Source: JABFSA01 sp963827515 (GTDB lineage Bacteria > Acidobacteriota > Vicinamibacteria > Vicinamibacterales > UBA2999). Taken from it: a DNA stretch of 64,000 bases. The position numbers and the translations under genes were made by a program. The stretch spans positions 50,596 to 114,595 of the forward strand of contig CAWHBF010000006.1 of NCBI GenBank assembly GCA_963827515.1, written 5' to 3'. Within the stretch, counting starts at the first letter, position 1. Every line of letters starts with the position of its first letter. Of this stretch, positions 9,341 through 18,669 are shown piece after piece. The notes beneath the pieces are model-generated. The model searched no databases. It saw only the letters and a program-made list of their open reading frames with translations, and was not told where the DNA came from.

Positions 9341-11098
9341 ATGATGCATACGAGACTCACGCGCGCCCTGACCGCCTGCGCGCTGCTGGCAGCCGTCGGC
9401 TGTGCCGGCCCGACCCCCGATTCTCAGCAGAGCCCAGCGGCCCAGGGCGCCGGTGGGACGCCTCCTGAGAGCGTCAGCGTGACAGGCCCCGCGGATGTCA
9501 TCCTGTCGAACGGCAAAGTGATCACTGTCGACGACAAGTTCACCATCGCCCAGGCCGTGGCCATCAAGGGAGAGCGCGTGATCGCCGTCGGCACGACTGA
9601 GGAAATCGCCCGACTGGCCGGTCCGTCAACGCGGACCATCGACTTGAACGGCCGGTCGGTGGTGCCGGGTCTCATCGACAACCACGCGCACTACATGGAA
9701 GAGGGGGTTCTCTGGACCGACGAGCTACGGCTCGATGGCATCGAGACCCGCAAGCAGGCCATCGAGATGATGCGGGCGAAGGCCGGTTCACTCGCTCCCG
9801 GACGGTGGGTCTACAGCCTTGGCGGCTGGTCGCCCGACCAGTTCACCGACGACAAGCGCTCCTTCTCACGTGAGGAGCTCGACTCGATCGTCGATACACA
9901 CCCGGTCCTGTTGCAGTTCACCAGGGCCGAGACATATGTGAACAGCCGGGCAATTGAGATTCTTGGGCTCGAGAAAAGGACCGAGCCCTGGGTCAAGCGC
10001 GACGCCAGCGGGCGCTCGACCGGGGTCATCGATGCCTCGGATACCGCGGGGTTTGCGGGTGCGAATGAAGTGGCCGGCGTGGTCCCTCGCCCGACGCTGG
10101 CGGAGGTTGAGACTAACGCCATGGCGATGATTCGCGAGCTGAATGCCGTCGGGCTGACGGCGTCGGGCGGAACGTGTCCCGATGAGTTCGTGCCCATCTT
10201 CCGCCAGTGGGCCCGGGAGGGCCGCCTGAACAAACGGTTCTTCTGCCTCGTGTCCCTGACGATCGGTCCTAATGCCGAGGGGGTCACGAAAGCTCTCCCG
10301 CAGCTCGCCAACTTCAAGCTGTTCCAGGGGGACAACTGGGTCGATCATTTCGCGTACGGAGAAAACCTCTACGGGCCCGCCAACGACAGCATGGTTGCCG
10401 CCAAGGCGACCGCGACCGAGGCGGCATTCGTGCAGTGGGGCCGTATCATTCGCGAGATCGCGAAAGCCGGGCTGCCGCTGCACTCGCACACGACGCTCGA
10501 AGGCACGTTCGACGGGTTCCTGACGCAGATCGAGCAAGTCAACAAGGAGTTTCCCGTCCGAAACCTGCGGTGGTCGCTCATTCACGACGAGCAGGTCACG
10601 GCGCCGCAACTCGAGCGCATGAAGAATCTGGGCCTGTATGCGGCCGTTCAACCGCGGGCGACCATCATGGGCGGGGTCTATCACCGCGTGCACGGCGATC
10701 GGGCGTTCGAAATGCCCGACTTCAGACTCATCCAGAACAGCGGTATCGTCTGGGGCCTGGGCACGGATGCGTTTGAGGTGAATCAGTACCGACCCTTCAC
10801 GACGCTATGGTTCGCGGTCACCGGCAAGATGGTCGGCGGCACCGTCGTCAATCGCCGTCCCGTGAGCCGTGAGGACGCACTGATCGCCCACACGCGCCGG
10901 AACGCGTTGGTCGTCCTGCAGGAGAACAACCTGGGATCCATCGCGTCGGGCAAGCTGGCGGATCTGCTCGTGCTCGACCGCGACTACCTGACGATTCCGG
11001 TCGACGAGATCAAGGACATCAAACCGGTGATCACGATGGTGGGTGGCCGTGTCGTGTACGAGGCCGCCGCGCCGGCAGCCTCGACGTCGACTCGCTGA
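9341..11098 (+). CDS. YtcJ-like amidohydrolase, lipoprotein
   Basis: 585 aa. ATG 9341 follows AGGAG and opens a lipoprotein signal peptide with lipobox LAAVGC, so the protein is probably membrane-anchored in the periplasm. Amidohydrolase-superfamily features appear in order: an N-terminal beta-sandwich (DVILSNGKVITVD), the HxH metal pair in DNHAHYMEEG, a His in LPLHSHTTLEG, SLIHDEQV, a final Asp in WGLGTDAFEVN, then the C-terminal sandwich (GKLADLLVLDRDYL). Members act on cyclic or N-substituted amides and related bonds. The substrate is not readable. It ends the run of genes that begins at 3518. Confidence 0.9.
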   Translation: MMHTRLTRALTACALLAAVGCAGPTPDSQQSPAAQGAGGTPPESVSVTGPADVILSNGKVITVDDKFTIAQAVAIKGERVIAVGTTEEIARLAGPSTRTIDLNGRSVVPGLIDNHAHYMEEGVLWTDELRLDGIETRKQAIEMMRAKAGSLAPGRWVYSLGGWSPDQFTDDKRSFSREELDSIVDTHPVLLQFTRAETYVNSRAIEILGLEKRTEPWVKRDASGRSTGVIDASDTAGFAGANEVAGVVPRPTLAEVETNAMAMIRELNAVGLTASGGTCPDEFVPIFRQWAREGRLNKRFFCLVSLTIGPNAEGVTKALPQLANFKLFQGDNWVDHFAYGENLYGPANDSMVAAKATATEAAFVQWGRIIREIAKAGLPLHSHTTLEGTFDGFLTQIEQVNKEFPVRNLRWSLIHDEQVTAPQLERMKNLGLYAAVQPRATIMGGVYHRVHGDRAFEMPDFRLIQNSGIVWGLGTDAFEVNQYRPFTTLWFAVTGKMVGGTVVNRRPVSREDALIAHTRRNALVVLQENNLGSIASGKLADLLVLDRDYLTIPVDEIKDIKPVITMVGGRVVYEAAAPAASTSTR

Positions 11099-11189
11099 CA
11101 CGAGGGACTGTTCGCGCGTCCCCATCACGGGGTTCGTCGTCGCAGGTCGTCAGACGCTACTCGCTGCGCGGTCGGCATCAAGGAGACAT

Positions 11190-12017
11190 ATGAGAGGGGT
11201 CTACCACATGACTACCTGGCGCCGTGTGATGCTTGCGTTCACCCTGGTCTGCGCGATGGGAGGTACAGCCGTCGCGCAATGGGTGTCGCTGCCGCTTCCT
11301 GGTACTCCGCGCACGCCGGACGGTGAACCCAACCTGAAGGCGCCCACGCCCCGTACTGCGGACGGCAAGCCGGATCTGTCCGGCGTCTGGCGCGCGGACG
11401 ACAACCGATACAACGCCAATCTCCTGGCCAAGGGCACCGAAGCGCCAATGCTGCCGTGGGCGGCAGAACTCTACAAGCGTAGAGTGGACACGATTGGCTA
11501 CGACCGGCCCGGGAGATTCTGCATGCCTCACGGCGTACCCGATGCAATGACCGTCGCAGGCTTGCCCTTCAAGATTCTGCAGGCACCAAGCGTCACCGTG
11601 GTCCTCTTCGAGGAGTTCCACAAGTACCGTCAGATTCACACGGACGGACGACAGTTGCCGGTGGATCCGGATCCCGCCTGGTATGGGTACTCGGTCGGAA
11701 AGTGGGAGGGCGAAACATTTGTCGCCGAAACCGCTGGCTTCAAGGAAGGCAGCTGGCTCGACAACGACGGCCACCCGCACACCGAGTCGCTCCGCACGAC
11801 TGAGCGTTTCCGCCGGGCTGATTTCGGCTCCATGACGCTGGATGTCACGATCGACGATCCGAAGGCCTACTCGCGGCCCTGGGCGTCGCAGACCATCCGT
11901 TTCGTCCTGGTGCCCGATACGGAGCTGCTCGAGCATCTCTGCGAGAACAACAGAGAGGTGGGGCAGCCCGCTACGCCAACTGCAGGCGCTGCACCAACGA
12001 CGGGAAGAGAACGATGA
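11190..12017 (+). CDS. Secreted PDxSGxW-family protein (copy 4)
   Basis: 275 aa from ATG 11190, which sits 4 bp after AGGAG; ATG 11208 is an alternative. Signal peptide ends in AVAQ. The mature part carries two Pro-rich repeats (TPRTPDGEPNLKAP and TPRTADGKPDLSGVW), then RFCMPHGVPDAM, FHKYRQIHTDGRQLP, WYGYSVGKWEGETFVAET, WLDNDGHPHTESL, and DPKAYSRPW. It is the clearest form of the family in the window. It precedes its DUF6152 partner and overlaps it by ATGA, the opposite order from the other four pairs. Confidence 0.83.
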   Translation: MRGVYHMTTWRRVMLAFTLVCAMGGTAVAQWVSLPLPGTPRTPDGEPNLKAPTPRTADGKPDLSGVWRADDNRYNANLLAKGTEAPMLPWAAELYKRRVDTIGYDRPGRFCMPHGVPDAMTVAGLPFKILQAPSVTVVLFEEFHKYRQIHTDGRQLPVDPDPAWYGYSVGKWEGETFVAETAGFKEGSWLDNDGHPHTESLRTTERFRRADFGSMTLDVTIDDPKAYSRPWASQTIRFVLVPDTELLEHLCENNREVGQPATPTAGAAPTTGRER

Positions 12018-12407
12018 GAACAAGACTCGCGATTGTCATGTGCGCGGTCTCGATGGCCGTGTCTGGACCGGTGCTGGCTCACCATTCGTTCGCCGCCGAG
12101 TTCGATGCGAACAAGCCGGTCACGCTGACAGGGCGCCGTGACCAAGCTCGAGTGGACCAATCCCCACATTTGGTTCTTCATCGACGTCAAGGGCGAAGAC
12201 GGCACGGTCACCAACTGGGGGCTTGAAATGGCAGGCCCGGCTCAATTGGTGCGGGCCGGTTGGAAGCGCGACTCCATGAAGGTCGGCGACGTGGTGACGG
12301 TCGAGGCGAGTCGCGCGCGTGACGGCCGCAACATTGCCAACGCCTTGACCGTCATGCTGACCGGCACGGGCCAGCGCCTCTTTGCCAGGACGCCTCTGGG
12401 GCCGTAA
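12014..12407 (+). pseudogene. DUF6152 family protein (copy 2), one-base frameshift
   Basis: The first frame gives a signal peptide, then HHSFAAEFDANKPVTLTG. The second frame continues TKLEWTNPHIWFFIDVK and runs to LFARTPLGP at 12407. Removing one G from GGG at 12131-12133 joins them as VTLTGAVTKLEW, a 130-aa protein of normal length with all family motifs. I therefore read this as a sequencing indel or a very recent mutation. It overlaps the upstream PDxSGxW gene by ATGA. Confidence 0.8.
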
Positions 12408-12415
12408 GCGGCCCC
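12398..12415. terminator. Possible hairpin between convergent genes
   Basis: GGGGCC and GGCCCC flank a 6-base loop that contains the stop codon of the DUF6152 gene. It lies between convergent genes (the + gene ends at 12407, the minus gene ends at 12444). There is no U-tract, so termination is only suggested. Confidence 0.3.
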
Positions 12416-12443
12416 TCGCGCGAAACAGGAAGACTCCGAGAAA

Positions 12444-13979
12444 TCAGATCCCGGCGACGCGGTTTCTCTTCAGGAAATCGTCGAACGCAGCGCTGGCGCG
12501 AAGTTGCTCCCACTGCGGCGTGACGCGGAGGGTGAACGGCAGCCGCACGCCCTCCCGGTGTGCCTTCTCCAACCACTCCATGGCCTTCGCGGGTTCGCCC
12601 AATCCCGTGTAGACGTAGGCGATCGCCACGCCGTTGTGTCCCAGTTCTTCCCCGGACCGCCGGGTCAGGCTCGCCAGAATCTCATGCGCGGCGGAGCGGC
12701 GTCCCATGAGCGCGTAGACCCGACCCAGATGACCGGAGGCCACGTTTCCCGCCTTCAGGTAGGCCTCGATCGCTTCTTCGCGTTTGCCCATGGCGTCGAG
12801 GCTCTGCCCGATGGTGCGAAACGACCACGAGTGCGTGGGGTCGAGCTCGAGCGTGTGGTACGACTGCGCGAGCGATTCTTCCCAGCGACGCGCCAGGAAC
12901 AGCGTGTCGGCCATCTGCCAACTCGAGACGACTGACAATGGGTCCAGATCCTGCGCGACGCGGAGCTGCTCGAGCGCGTCATCGAACCGCCGCTGTTCCT
13001 GGAGGAAGACCGCGTACCGCTGCCGCACGTACGCGTTCCGACCATCCAGCTCCACGGCACGAGCGAACGCTCGCTGGGCGCCACGGACGTCATCGTCCAG
13101 GCGATAGCTCAACTCCGCCAACGCCACGTGCGTTTCCGCCGACTGCGAGTCAAGAGCGTGCGCGCGGTGAGCCGCGTGCCTGGCCTTGATCGCCGATTCC
13201 ACGGGGGCGATGCCCGCGGCCGCGCGGTCCAGGTACGTCACGGCCAGACCGGCGTGCGCGAGCGCGAAACCCGAATCGAGCGCCGCGGCTCTTTCGAAGT
13301 AGGGAAGGGCCGCGAATGGCTTTCTGCCCGTCGATCGATCGTAGTACGCGCGGCCGCGCCAGTACGACGCGTACGCTTCAAGGCTTCGCGTCGGCCACGT
13401 GCGCGAGAAGAACGCGCGATCGGCGCGATCGATCGGCCGCGAGGCCTGCACCGGGAAATCGCTGTTCAGTCTCGCTGCACTCGCCGGATCGAGGTTGGCC
13501 CCGTCCGCGGTCGCCGCGCGATCGCCCATCACGGACGGTGCGAGCAGAGATCCAGCCGCGACCAACGCCACGACCGCGGCGGCAGCGCCCCACTTTCGCA
13601 GGGCCGGCCAACCCCGCACGACCTCCACGCGCTTCACGGGCACCCCGAGGCGGTACCCTTCTCGCGGGCACGTCACGACGATCTGGTTGCCTTCCGTATC
13701 GTCGCCGAGCACGGTACGGACCTGGCGAATGCACACGTTCAGGCCGTGCTCAAAATCCACGTGAACGCGATCGCCCCAAATCTCCTTCTGGAGCTCTTCG
13801 CGCGTGACCAGCTCGCCGCCCCTCGTGACGAGCAGGGTCAGCGCGCGGAATGCCTGCCGGCCGATTTTCACCGGTTCGCCGTTCTTGCGAAGGAGGCTCG
13901 CGCTAAGATCAATTTCAAAGCCAGCGAACGTCCAGCGGGTTAACGGCTGCACATGTCCACTTCGCGAGACAGGAATCAT
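12444..13979 (-). CDS. Winged-helix (OmpR/PhoB type) transmembrane TPR regulator
   Basis: 511 aa. Residues ~12-112 are a PhoB/CadC-type winged helix (FEIDLSASLLRKNGEPVKIG, ELVTREELQKEIWGD, RQVRTVLGDD, VTCPREGYRLG). One membrane helix follows at ~128-148 (GAAAAVVALVAAGSLLAPSV), then a tetratricopeptide array to the end (PYFERAAALDSGFALAHAGL, RAFARAVELDGRNAY, QSYHTLELDPTHSWSF). The DNA-binding part is cytoplasmic and the TPR part presumably periplasmic. It lies opposite in strand to the flanking catabolic genes and is the only regulator in the first 24 kb, so it is the best candidate to control them. Confidence 0.88.
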   Translation of the reverse strand: MIPVSRSGHVQPLTRWTFAGFEIDLSASLLRKNGEPVKIGRQAFRALTLLVTRGGELVTREELQKEIWGDRVHVDFEHGLNVCIRQVRTVLGDDTEGNQIVVTCPREGYRLGVPVKRVEVVRGWPALRKWGAAAAVVALVAAGSLLAPSVMGDRAATADGANLDPASAARLNSDFPVQASRPIDRADRAFFSRTWPTRSLEAYASYWRGRAYYDRSTGRKPFAALPYFERAAALDSGFALAHAGLAVTYLDRAAAGIAPVESAIKARHAAHRAHALDSQSAETHVALAELSYRLDDDVRGAQRAFARAVELDGRNAYVRQRYAVFLQEQRRFDDALEQLRVAQDLDPLSVVSSWQMADTLFLARRWEESLAQSYHTLELDPTHSWSFRTIGQSLDAMGKREEAIEAYLKAGNVASGHLGRVYALMGRRSAAHEILASLTRRSGEELGHNGVAIAYVYTGLGEPAKAMEWLEKAHREGVRLPFTLRVTPQWEQLRASAAFDDFLKRNRVAGI

Positions 13980-14258
13980 CGCGTCCTCAGTTCTTCTGTC
14001 AATGGCCCTATAACCGACCGGAAGTGCGGACCAGGGTCGTCAAACGGCCAGCCTTGGGGAGGTCACTGGTCGCTTTTGGGGATTTCGGCGACCGCCGGAG
14101 GGCCGTTTTAGCAGCTTTTAGGTATTTTGATGTGGTTTGCCTTGCCTCAGACAGCCGCGGCTGCTTAACTATCGCGGCCCCGTGAACGAGCACGTCATTC
14201 TGACACAAGTCGGCAACCGACGACAGCGGGCACGGCACAGCGTTGGAGACGACCGATA
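13980..14258. other. Divergent intergenic region
   Basis: 279 bp between the regulator (minus) and the amidohydrolase operon (plus). It is AT-richer than its surroundings around 14105-14140, as expected of a promoter zone, but I see no -35/-10 pair or operator clear enough to call. A 76-codon minus-strand frame (14008-14238) has no signal peptide or family look and is rejected as a gene. Confidence 0.4.
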
Positions 14259-15120
14259 GTGCGCATTCCGGTCATCGATATTCACCCCCACATCATCGCC
14301 GCCGATGAGCGGCGCTATCCGCGCGCGCCCTTGGGCGGCCATCAATCAACGTGGTCCCAGGAGCGCCCGGTGGGCGTCGAACAGCTGATCGTGGAACAGG
14401 ACCGCGCCGGGATCCGCAAAGCCGCCCTGGTTCAGGCGTCGACGTGCTACGGACACGACAATTCGTACGTCGCCGACGCGGTGGAGGCCCATCCCGACCG
14501 GTTTGCCGGTGTCTTCTCGTGCGACATCCTCGCACCCGATGCGTGCGACACGATGGTGCACTGGATGGCCCGGGGACTGACGGGCTTGAGGCTCTTCACC
14601 ACGGGCAGCACCATGCCGGGCCAAGCGGGCTGGCTGGACGACCCACGCTCGTTTCCCGCCTGGCGCAAGGCCGAGGACACGCGCCTTCCGGTCTGCCTGC
14701 AGATGACGGCGGCAGGCATCCCGCAGCTGGAAGCTGTGCTCGGTCGCTTCCCCGGCCTGCGCGTGGTACTGGACCATCTGGCGCGCCCGGTCCAGGACGA
14801 CGGTCCACCCTATGTGGGCGCGGACAGTCTCTGGCGGCTCGCCAGGTTTCCCGGCGTCTACGTCAAGGTCACGGAACGCAATTTCGTGGGCGCCGCCTCG
14901 GGCAAGGCCACACCGGACACGTTCTTCGGCAGGCTCGTCTCGGCCTTTGGTGCGTCACGCATTGCGTGGGGCTCGAACTTCCCGGCGTCAGAGCGCTCGT
15001 TACCCGAGCTTGCTGGCCCTCGCTCAGGACACGCTGAGCTTCTTGCCGGAATCGGATCGTGAATGGATCTTCTCGCGCACGGCACAAACGCTGTACCCCT
15101 CGCTCGCGAATCGCGCATGA
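14259..15120 (+). pseudogene. Amidohydrolase 2 family protein (TIM-barrel hydrolase/decarboxylase), frameshift near the 3' end
   Basis: The protein begins MRIPVIDIHPHI (HxH metal motif, residues 8-10) and has the Amidohydro_2 layout: DRAGIRKAALVQAS, HPDRFAGVFSCD, VVLDHLARP (metal His) and RIAWGSNFP near the C-terminus, where the family usually has an Asp or His. As given, the frame ends at 15062 with a non-homologous tail. Deleting one T of TT at 15000-15001 restores ERSYPSLLALAQDTL and a normal end at 15120 (286 aa). That corrected stop overlaps the next ATG (ATGA), which supports the correction. Substrate probably an aromatic or lactone acid (inference from neighbours). Confidence 0.82.
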
Positions 15121-16025
15121 CGTCGCCACTCGGTCCACCGGTCACGTTGTACTCGCTGCTGTCCAGCCATCCTGGCACTGCGGCGCTTCGGGCCGGCCGC
15201 GTGTCGTCGCCGTCGATCGCGTTCGAGTATGCAGACGTCAAGGTCGCGAACACGCAGTTCAAGGCCACCATACGCGACCTGAAGTACGACTTCGGAGAGC
15301 TCGCCGTGGTCACGTATCTGCAGGGATACGAGTACGGCAAGCCATACGCCCTGCTGCCTGCGACCATCGTCGGCCGCAATCAGCACCACACGATCTTCTA
15401 TAACGCGGACCGGGGCCCGCTTGCGCCGTCCGATCTGAGCGGCAAGCGCGTCGGTGTGCGCGCCTACACGCAGACGACGGGTGCGTGGGTACGAGGTTTT
15501 CTCGCGGAGGACTACGGTGTCGATCTCCGGAGCGTGACCTGGGTGACGTTCGAAGATCCTCATCTGGCCGAATACCGGGAGCCCGCCAATGTCCAGAGGG
15601 CTGCTGAGGGGAAGACGCTGAAGGGGATGCTGCTGGATGGTGAGATCGACGCGGCGATCCTGGGCGACGTTGCCGAGGAGGGACCCATCAAGCACCTGAT
15701 TGCCGATCACGAGGCGGAGGGGCGGCGGTGGGCGAACGCGCACGGCGGCGTGCCGATCAATCACCTTGCGATCATCCGCCGGTCGATCGTCCAGTCACGG
15801 CCGGACGTGGTTCGAGAGGTCTACCGCGTGCTCAGCGAGAGTCGCGCTGCAGCCACGCTGCCGAGTGGTGAGAACGACCCTCTGCGATTCGGCGTTGCCG
15901 CAACTCGGAGGTCGCTGGAGCAGATCGTCGACTATGCGTTTCAACAAGGTCTGATCACACGGCGTCCCGCCGTGGAGGAACTCTTCGGCGACGCGGTACG
16001 CGTCCTGGGCGCAGGCGCGGAATGA
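15117..16025 (+). CDS. 4,5-dihydroxyphthalate decarboxylase-like / periplasmic-binding-fold protein
   Basis: 302 aa. The start at ATG 15117 is coupled to the corrected stop of the previous gene. There is no signal peptide, so it is probably cytosolic. It has the two-lobe binding-protein fold seen in NMT1-type proteins and in Pseudomonas 4,5-dihydroxyphthalate decarboxylase: FEYADVKVANTQFK, DFGELAVVTYLQGYEYGKPY, LSGKRVGVRAYTQTTGAW, GEIDAAILGD. The neighbours are an amidohydrolase (upstream) and a dicarboxylate symporter (downstream, ATGA overlap), which fits aromatic-dicarboxylate catabolism. The exact reaction is a family inference; a plain binding protein is the alternative. Confidence 0.65.
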   Translation: MTSPLGPPVTLYSLLSSHPGTAALRAGRVSSPSIAFEYADVKVANTQFKATIRDLKYDFGELAVVTYLQGYEYGKPYALLPATIVGRNQHHTIFYNADRGPLAPSDLSGKRVGVRAYTQTTGAWVRGFLAEDYGVDLRSVTWVTFEDPHLAEYREPANVQRAAEGKTLKGMLLDGEIDAAILGDVAEEGPIKHLIADHEAEGRRWANAHGGVPINHLAIIRRSIVQSRPDVVREVYRVLSESRAAATLPSGENDPLRFGVAATRRSLEQIVDYAFQQGLITRRPAVEELFGDAVRVLGAGAE

Positions 16026-17387
16026 CAGCGACCATGACTACTGGCGCTTCGGAGGTGACCGTGCCGTCGGCGACGCCCGCTCTACAAGGATCTGTCGCTA
16101 CAGATCCTGGTGGCCATGCTGCTGGGCGCTCTCGTCGGGTATCTGTGGCCGCAGCACGCCGACTCGTTCAGGCCGCTCGGCGACCTGTTCATCCGGCTCG
16201 TGCGCATGATCGTGGCGCCGATCATCTTCTGCACCGTCGTCCATGGAATCGCGAGCGTCGGCGAGGCGAAGCGTGTCGGGCGGGTGGCCATCAAGGCCCT
16301 CATCTACTTCGAGATCGTGACGACGCTCGCGCTGGTGCTGGGCCTCGTGCTGGTCAACGCCTGGGCCCCGGGGGCCGGCATGAACATCGACCCCGCCACG
16401 CTGGCGGACAGCGACACCGCGGGCGTGCAGCAGCAAGCGAGGCCGGTCGGCTACGGCGAGTTCCTCCTCAGTCTGGTCCCGACGAGCGCGGTCGGCGCGT
16501 TCGCGGAGGGGGACGTACTGCCAGTGCTGTTCTTCTCCGTGATGTTTGCCTTCGCGCTGCTGGCCCTCGGTCCAAAGGGCAAGCCGATGGTCGATGCCAT
16601 CCACTCCGTGTCGCAGGTGCTCTTCAAGATGATCGCGTTCGCCATGTATGTCGCGCCGATTGGCGCCTTCGGCGCCATCGCGTTCACGGTGGGCCGTTTC
16701 GGGCCGGCGTCGCTGCTCGCACTTGGCAACCTGGTCGTGATGTTCTACGTCTGTTGCGCGCTGTTCGTCCTGTTCGTGCTGTGGCCCATCGCCTGGGGGT
16801 TCGGCATCGACATGTGGCGACTGGTCCGCTACATCGGGACGGAGCTCATGATCGTCGTGGGCACGAGCTCGAGCGAGTCGGTGTTTCCCCGACTGCACTC
16901 CAAGCTGCGCCAGCTGGGCGTCGACCCGCCCGTCGTGGCACTCGTCCTGCCGACTGGCTACGCGTTCAATCACGACGGCACGTGCTTGTATTTCGCGACG
17001 GTCTCCGTGTTCCTCGCCCAGGCCCTCTCGATCGATCTGTCGATCGGCCAGCAACTGGGGCTGCTCGCGATCCTGCTCATCACGTCGAAGGGCGGCGCCG
17101 GCGTAGCCGGGTCGGCCATCGTGGTTCTTGCCTCCACGCTCGCGGCCACGGGGACGATCCCGGTGGCGGCGGTTGGTCTGATTCTAGGCGTGCATCGTCT
17201 GCTGTCTTCGGCCTTCGTGCCGGTCAACGTGCTCGGCAACGCGATTGCGACGTTGGTGATCGCGCGCATGGAACGGGCCATCGACGTGCCGACGTTCGAA
17301 GCCGAGCTTCACCGTCCGGGCGGAGCCGACGCGGTAGAGGTCGAGCCAGTCCGAGCGGACGAGCGGCCGGCGCCGGTCGCGTCGTGA
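16022..17387 (+). pseudogene. DctA-like dicarboxylate:cation symporter, one-base frameshift near the start
   Basis: About 454 aa after correction. The start ATG 16022 overlaps the upstream stop. Removing one C from CCC at 16076-16078 joins the N-terminal leader to TPLYKDLSLQILVAMLLGAL. From there it aligns well with E. coli DctA: IVAPIIFCTVVHGIAS, PGAGMNIDPATL, IVVGTSSSESVFPRL, PTGYAFNHDGT, LLITSKGGAGVAGS, NVLGNAIAT. Eight membrane helices and two re-entrant loops are expected in the inner membrane. The last helix reads HRLLSSAFVPVN where DctA has DRFMSEARALTN, so the Asp and Arg that contact substrate are replaced. A changed substrate range is likely. Confidence 0.85.
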
Positions 17388-17463
17388 GGTCCGAGGGCAG
17401 CGACGTCCTGCGCGCTCGTTGTTTTTCGAGTTTTCGGTGTCTGCAATCTTGGGAGGAATGAAC

Positions 17464-17850
17464 ATGAAGATGAAACTGTGGGTCGCCATCGCCAGCCTTG
17501 CCCTGTGGACGGCAGTCCCTCTTGGAGCTCACCACTCGTGGACGGCTGACTACGACGGCGGCAAGCCGGTCACCGTCAAGGGCGTGGTCACGAAGGTCGA
17601 ATGGACCAACCCCCACACCCACTTCTACGTCGAGGCCAAGGACGAGAAGGGGACAGTCACGATGTGGAACTTCGAGATGGCGAGCACGCTGTCGTTGGAG
17701 CGCGGAGGCTGGACCCGGAAGACGCTTCCCGTCGGCGCGGAAGTCACGGTCGGAGGTTTCGGCGGCAGGGCCGTGCTCACCAGGGCCATCGCGGGTTCCA
17801 TCACCACCGCCGACGGCAAGGCCTTGTTCGTCGGCAAGCCGGGCCAGTAG
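17464..17850 (+). CDS. DUF6152 family secreted protein (copy 3)
   Basis: 128 aa from ATG 17464, with GGGAGG at 17451-17456 giving normal spacing; ATG 17458 is too close to it. A signal peptide ends at LGA, then HHSWTADYDGGKPVTVKG, VEWTNPHTHFYVE, MWNFEMAST, LERGGWTRKTL and a C-terminal VGKPGQ. It is only 18 bp upstream of the partner PDxSGxW gene. Function unknown for the family. Confidence 0.85.
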   Translation: MKMKLWVAIASLALWTAVPLGAHHSWTADYDGGKPVTVKGVVTKVEWTNPHTHFYVEAKDEKGTVTMWNFEMASTLSLERGGWTRKTLPVGAEVTVGGFGGRAVLTRAIAGSITTADGKALFVGKPGQ

Positions 17851-17868
17851 GTCATACAGGTGATTCCA

Positions 17869-18669
17869 ATGAGAAGACTGATTCCCGTCCTGCTGGTCGT
17901 CGTCGCGTTGAGCCTGGCGCTCGTTGAGGCCCAGGATCTCGGACGGCGCCTCGGCGGCGCGAATGGGCCAACACCCGTCGAAGCCGCACCGAACAAGCCC
18001 GCGCCCAAACTTGCAGACGGCACCGTTGATCTGTCGGGTGTGTGGACAGGAGGCGGCGACCGGGAGATCGGGACGCTCCTCAAGCCGGGCGAACTGGACA
18101 CCATCCTGCTTCCCAAGACGAAACAGCTGATGGCGTCGCGAAACGACGGTCAGGATCCCTACAACTACTGCCTGCCGGGTGGACCGCTGCGCATCACCGG
18201 CGGGTTCGCATGGCGCCTCGTGCAGCATCCCACCGTCAACGCGAAGTACATCTTCATGCTGCAGGAAGGGAATGCCCACACGTACCGGCAGATCTTCATG
18301 GACGGCCGCCCGCACCCGGTCGATCCGAGTCCGACCTGGTACGGACATTCGATCGGCCGCTGGGACGGCGACACCCTCGTGGTCGACACGATCGGTCTCA
18401 ACGATCGGTTCTGGTTGGACGGGAGCGGCATCCAGCACACCGAGCAGTTGCACATGGTGGAGCGGTGGACGCGGACGAACCTCACGACGATGCGCCGCGA
18501 CGTCACGTTCGAGGATCCGGGAGCATTCACCCGGCCATTCACGGTGACCTACACCGCGCGTCTCGGCGTGCCCGAGAGCGAAATCATGGAATACATCTGC
18601 ATCGAGAACAACCAATACGGCCTCGCGCAGGGCCTTCAGCCAACGCCAGGAGGCGAACCCGCGAAGTAG
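17869..18669 (+). CDS. Secreted PDxSGxW-family protein (copy 5)
   Basis: 266 aa. ATG 17869 was chosen over GTG 17860 because AGGTG lies at the right distance and the signal peptide begins MRRLIPVLLVVVALSLA. The mature protein has GTVDLSGVWTGGG, YNYCLPGGPLRITGG, HTYRQIFMDGRPHPVDP, TWYGHSIGRWDGDTLVVDT, FWLDGSGIQHTEQLH and FEDPGAFTRPF. It ends a few bases before a 56-bp palindromic repeat (18666-18721), into which its stop codon reaches. Confidence 0.82.
   Translation: MRRLIPVLLVVVALSLALVEAQDLGRRLGGANGPTPVEAAPNKPAPKLADGTVDLSGVWTGGGDREIGTLLKPGELDTILLPKTKQLMASRNDGQDPYNYCLPGGPLRITGGFAWRLVQHPTVNAKYIFMLQEGNAHTYRQIFMDGRPHPVDPSPTWYGHSIGRWDGDTLVVDTIGLNDRFWLDGSGIQHTEQLHMVERWTRTNLTTMRRDVTFEDPGAFTRPFTVTYTARLGVPESEIMEYICIENNQYGLAQGLQPTPGGEPAK

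Noticed and set aside
14008..14238. 76-codon minus-strand frame in the divergent intergenic gap
   Set aside because: No ribosome-binding site, signal peptide or recognisable family; more likely non-coding promoter DNA.
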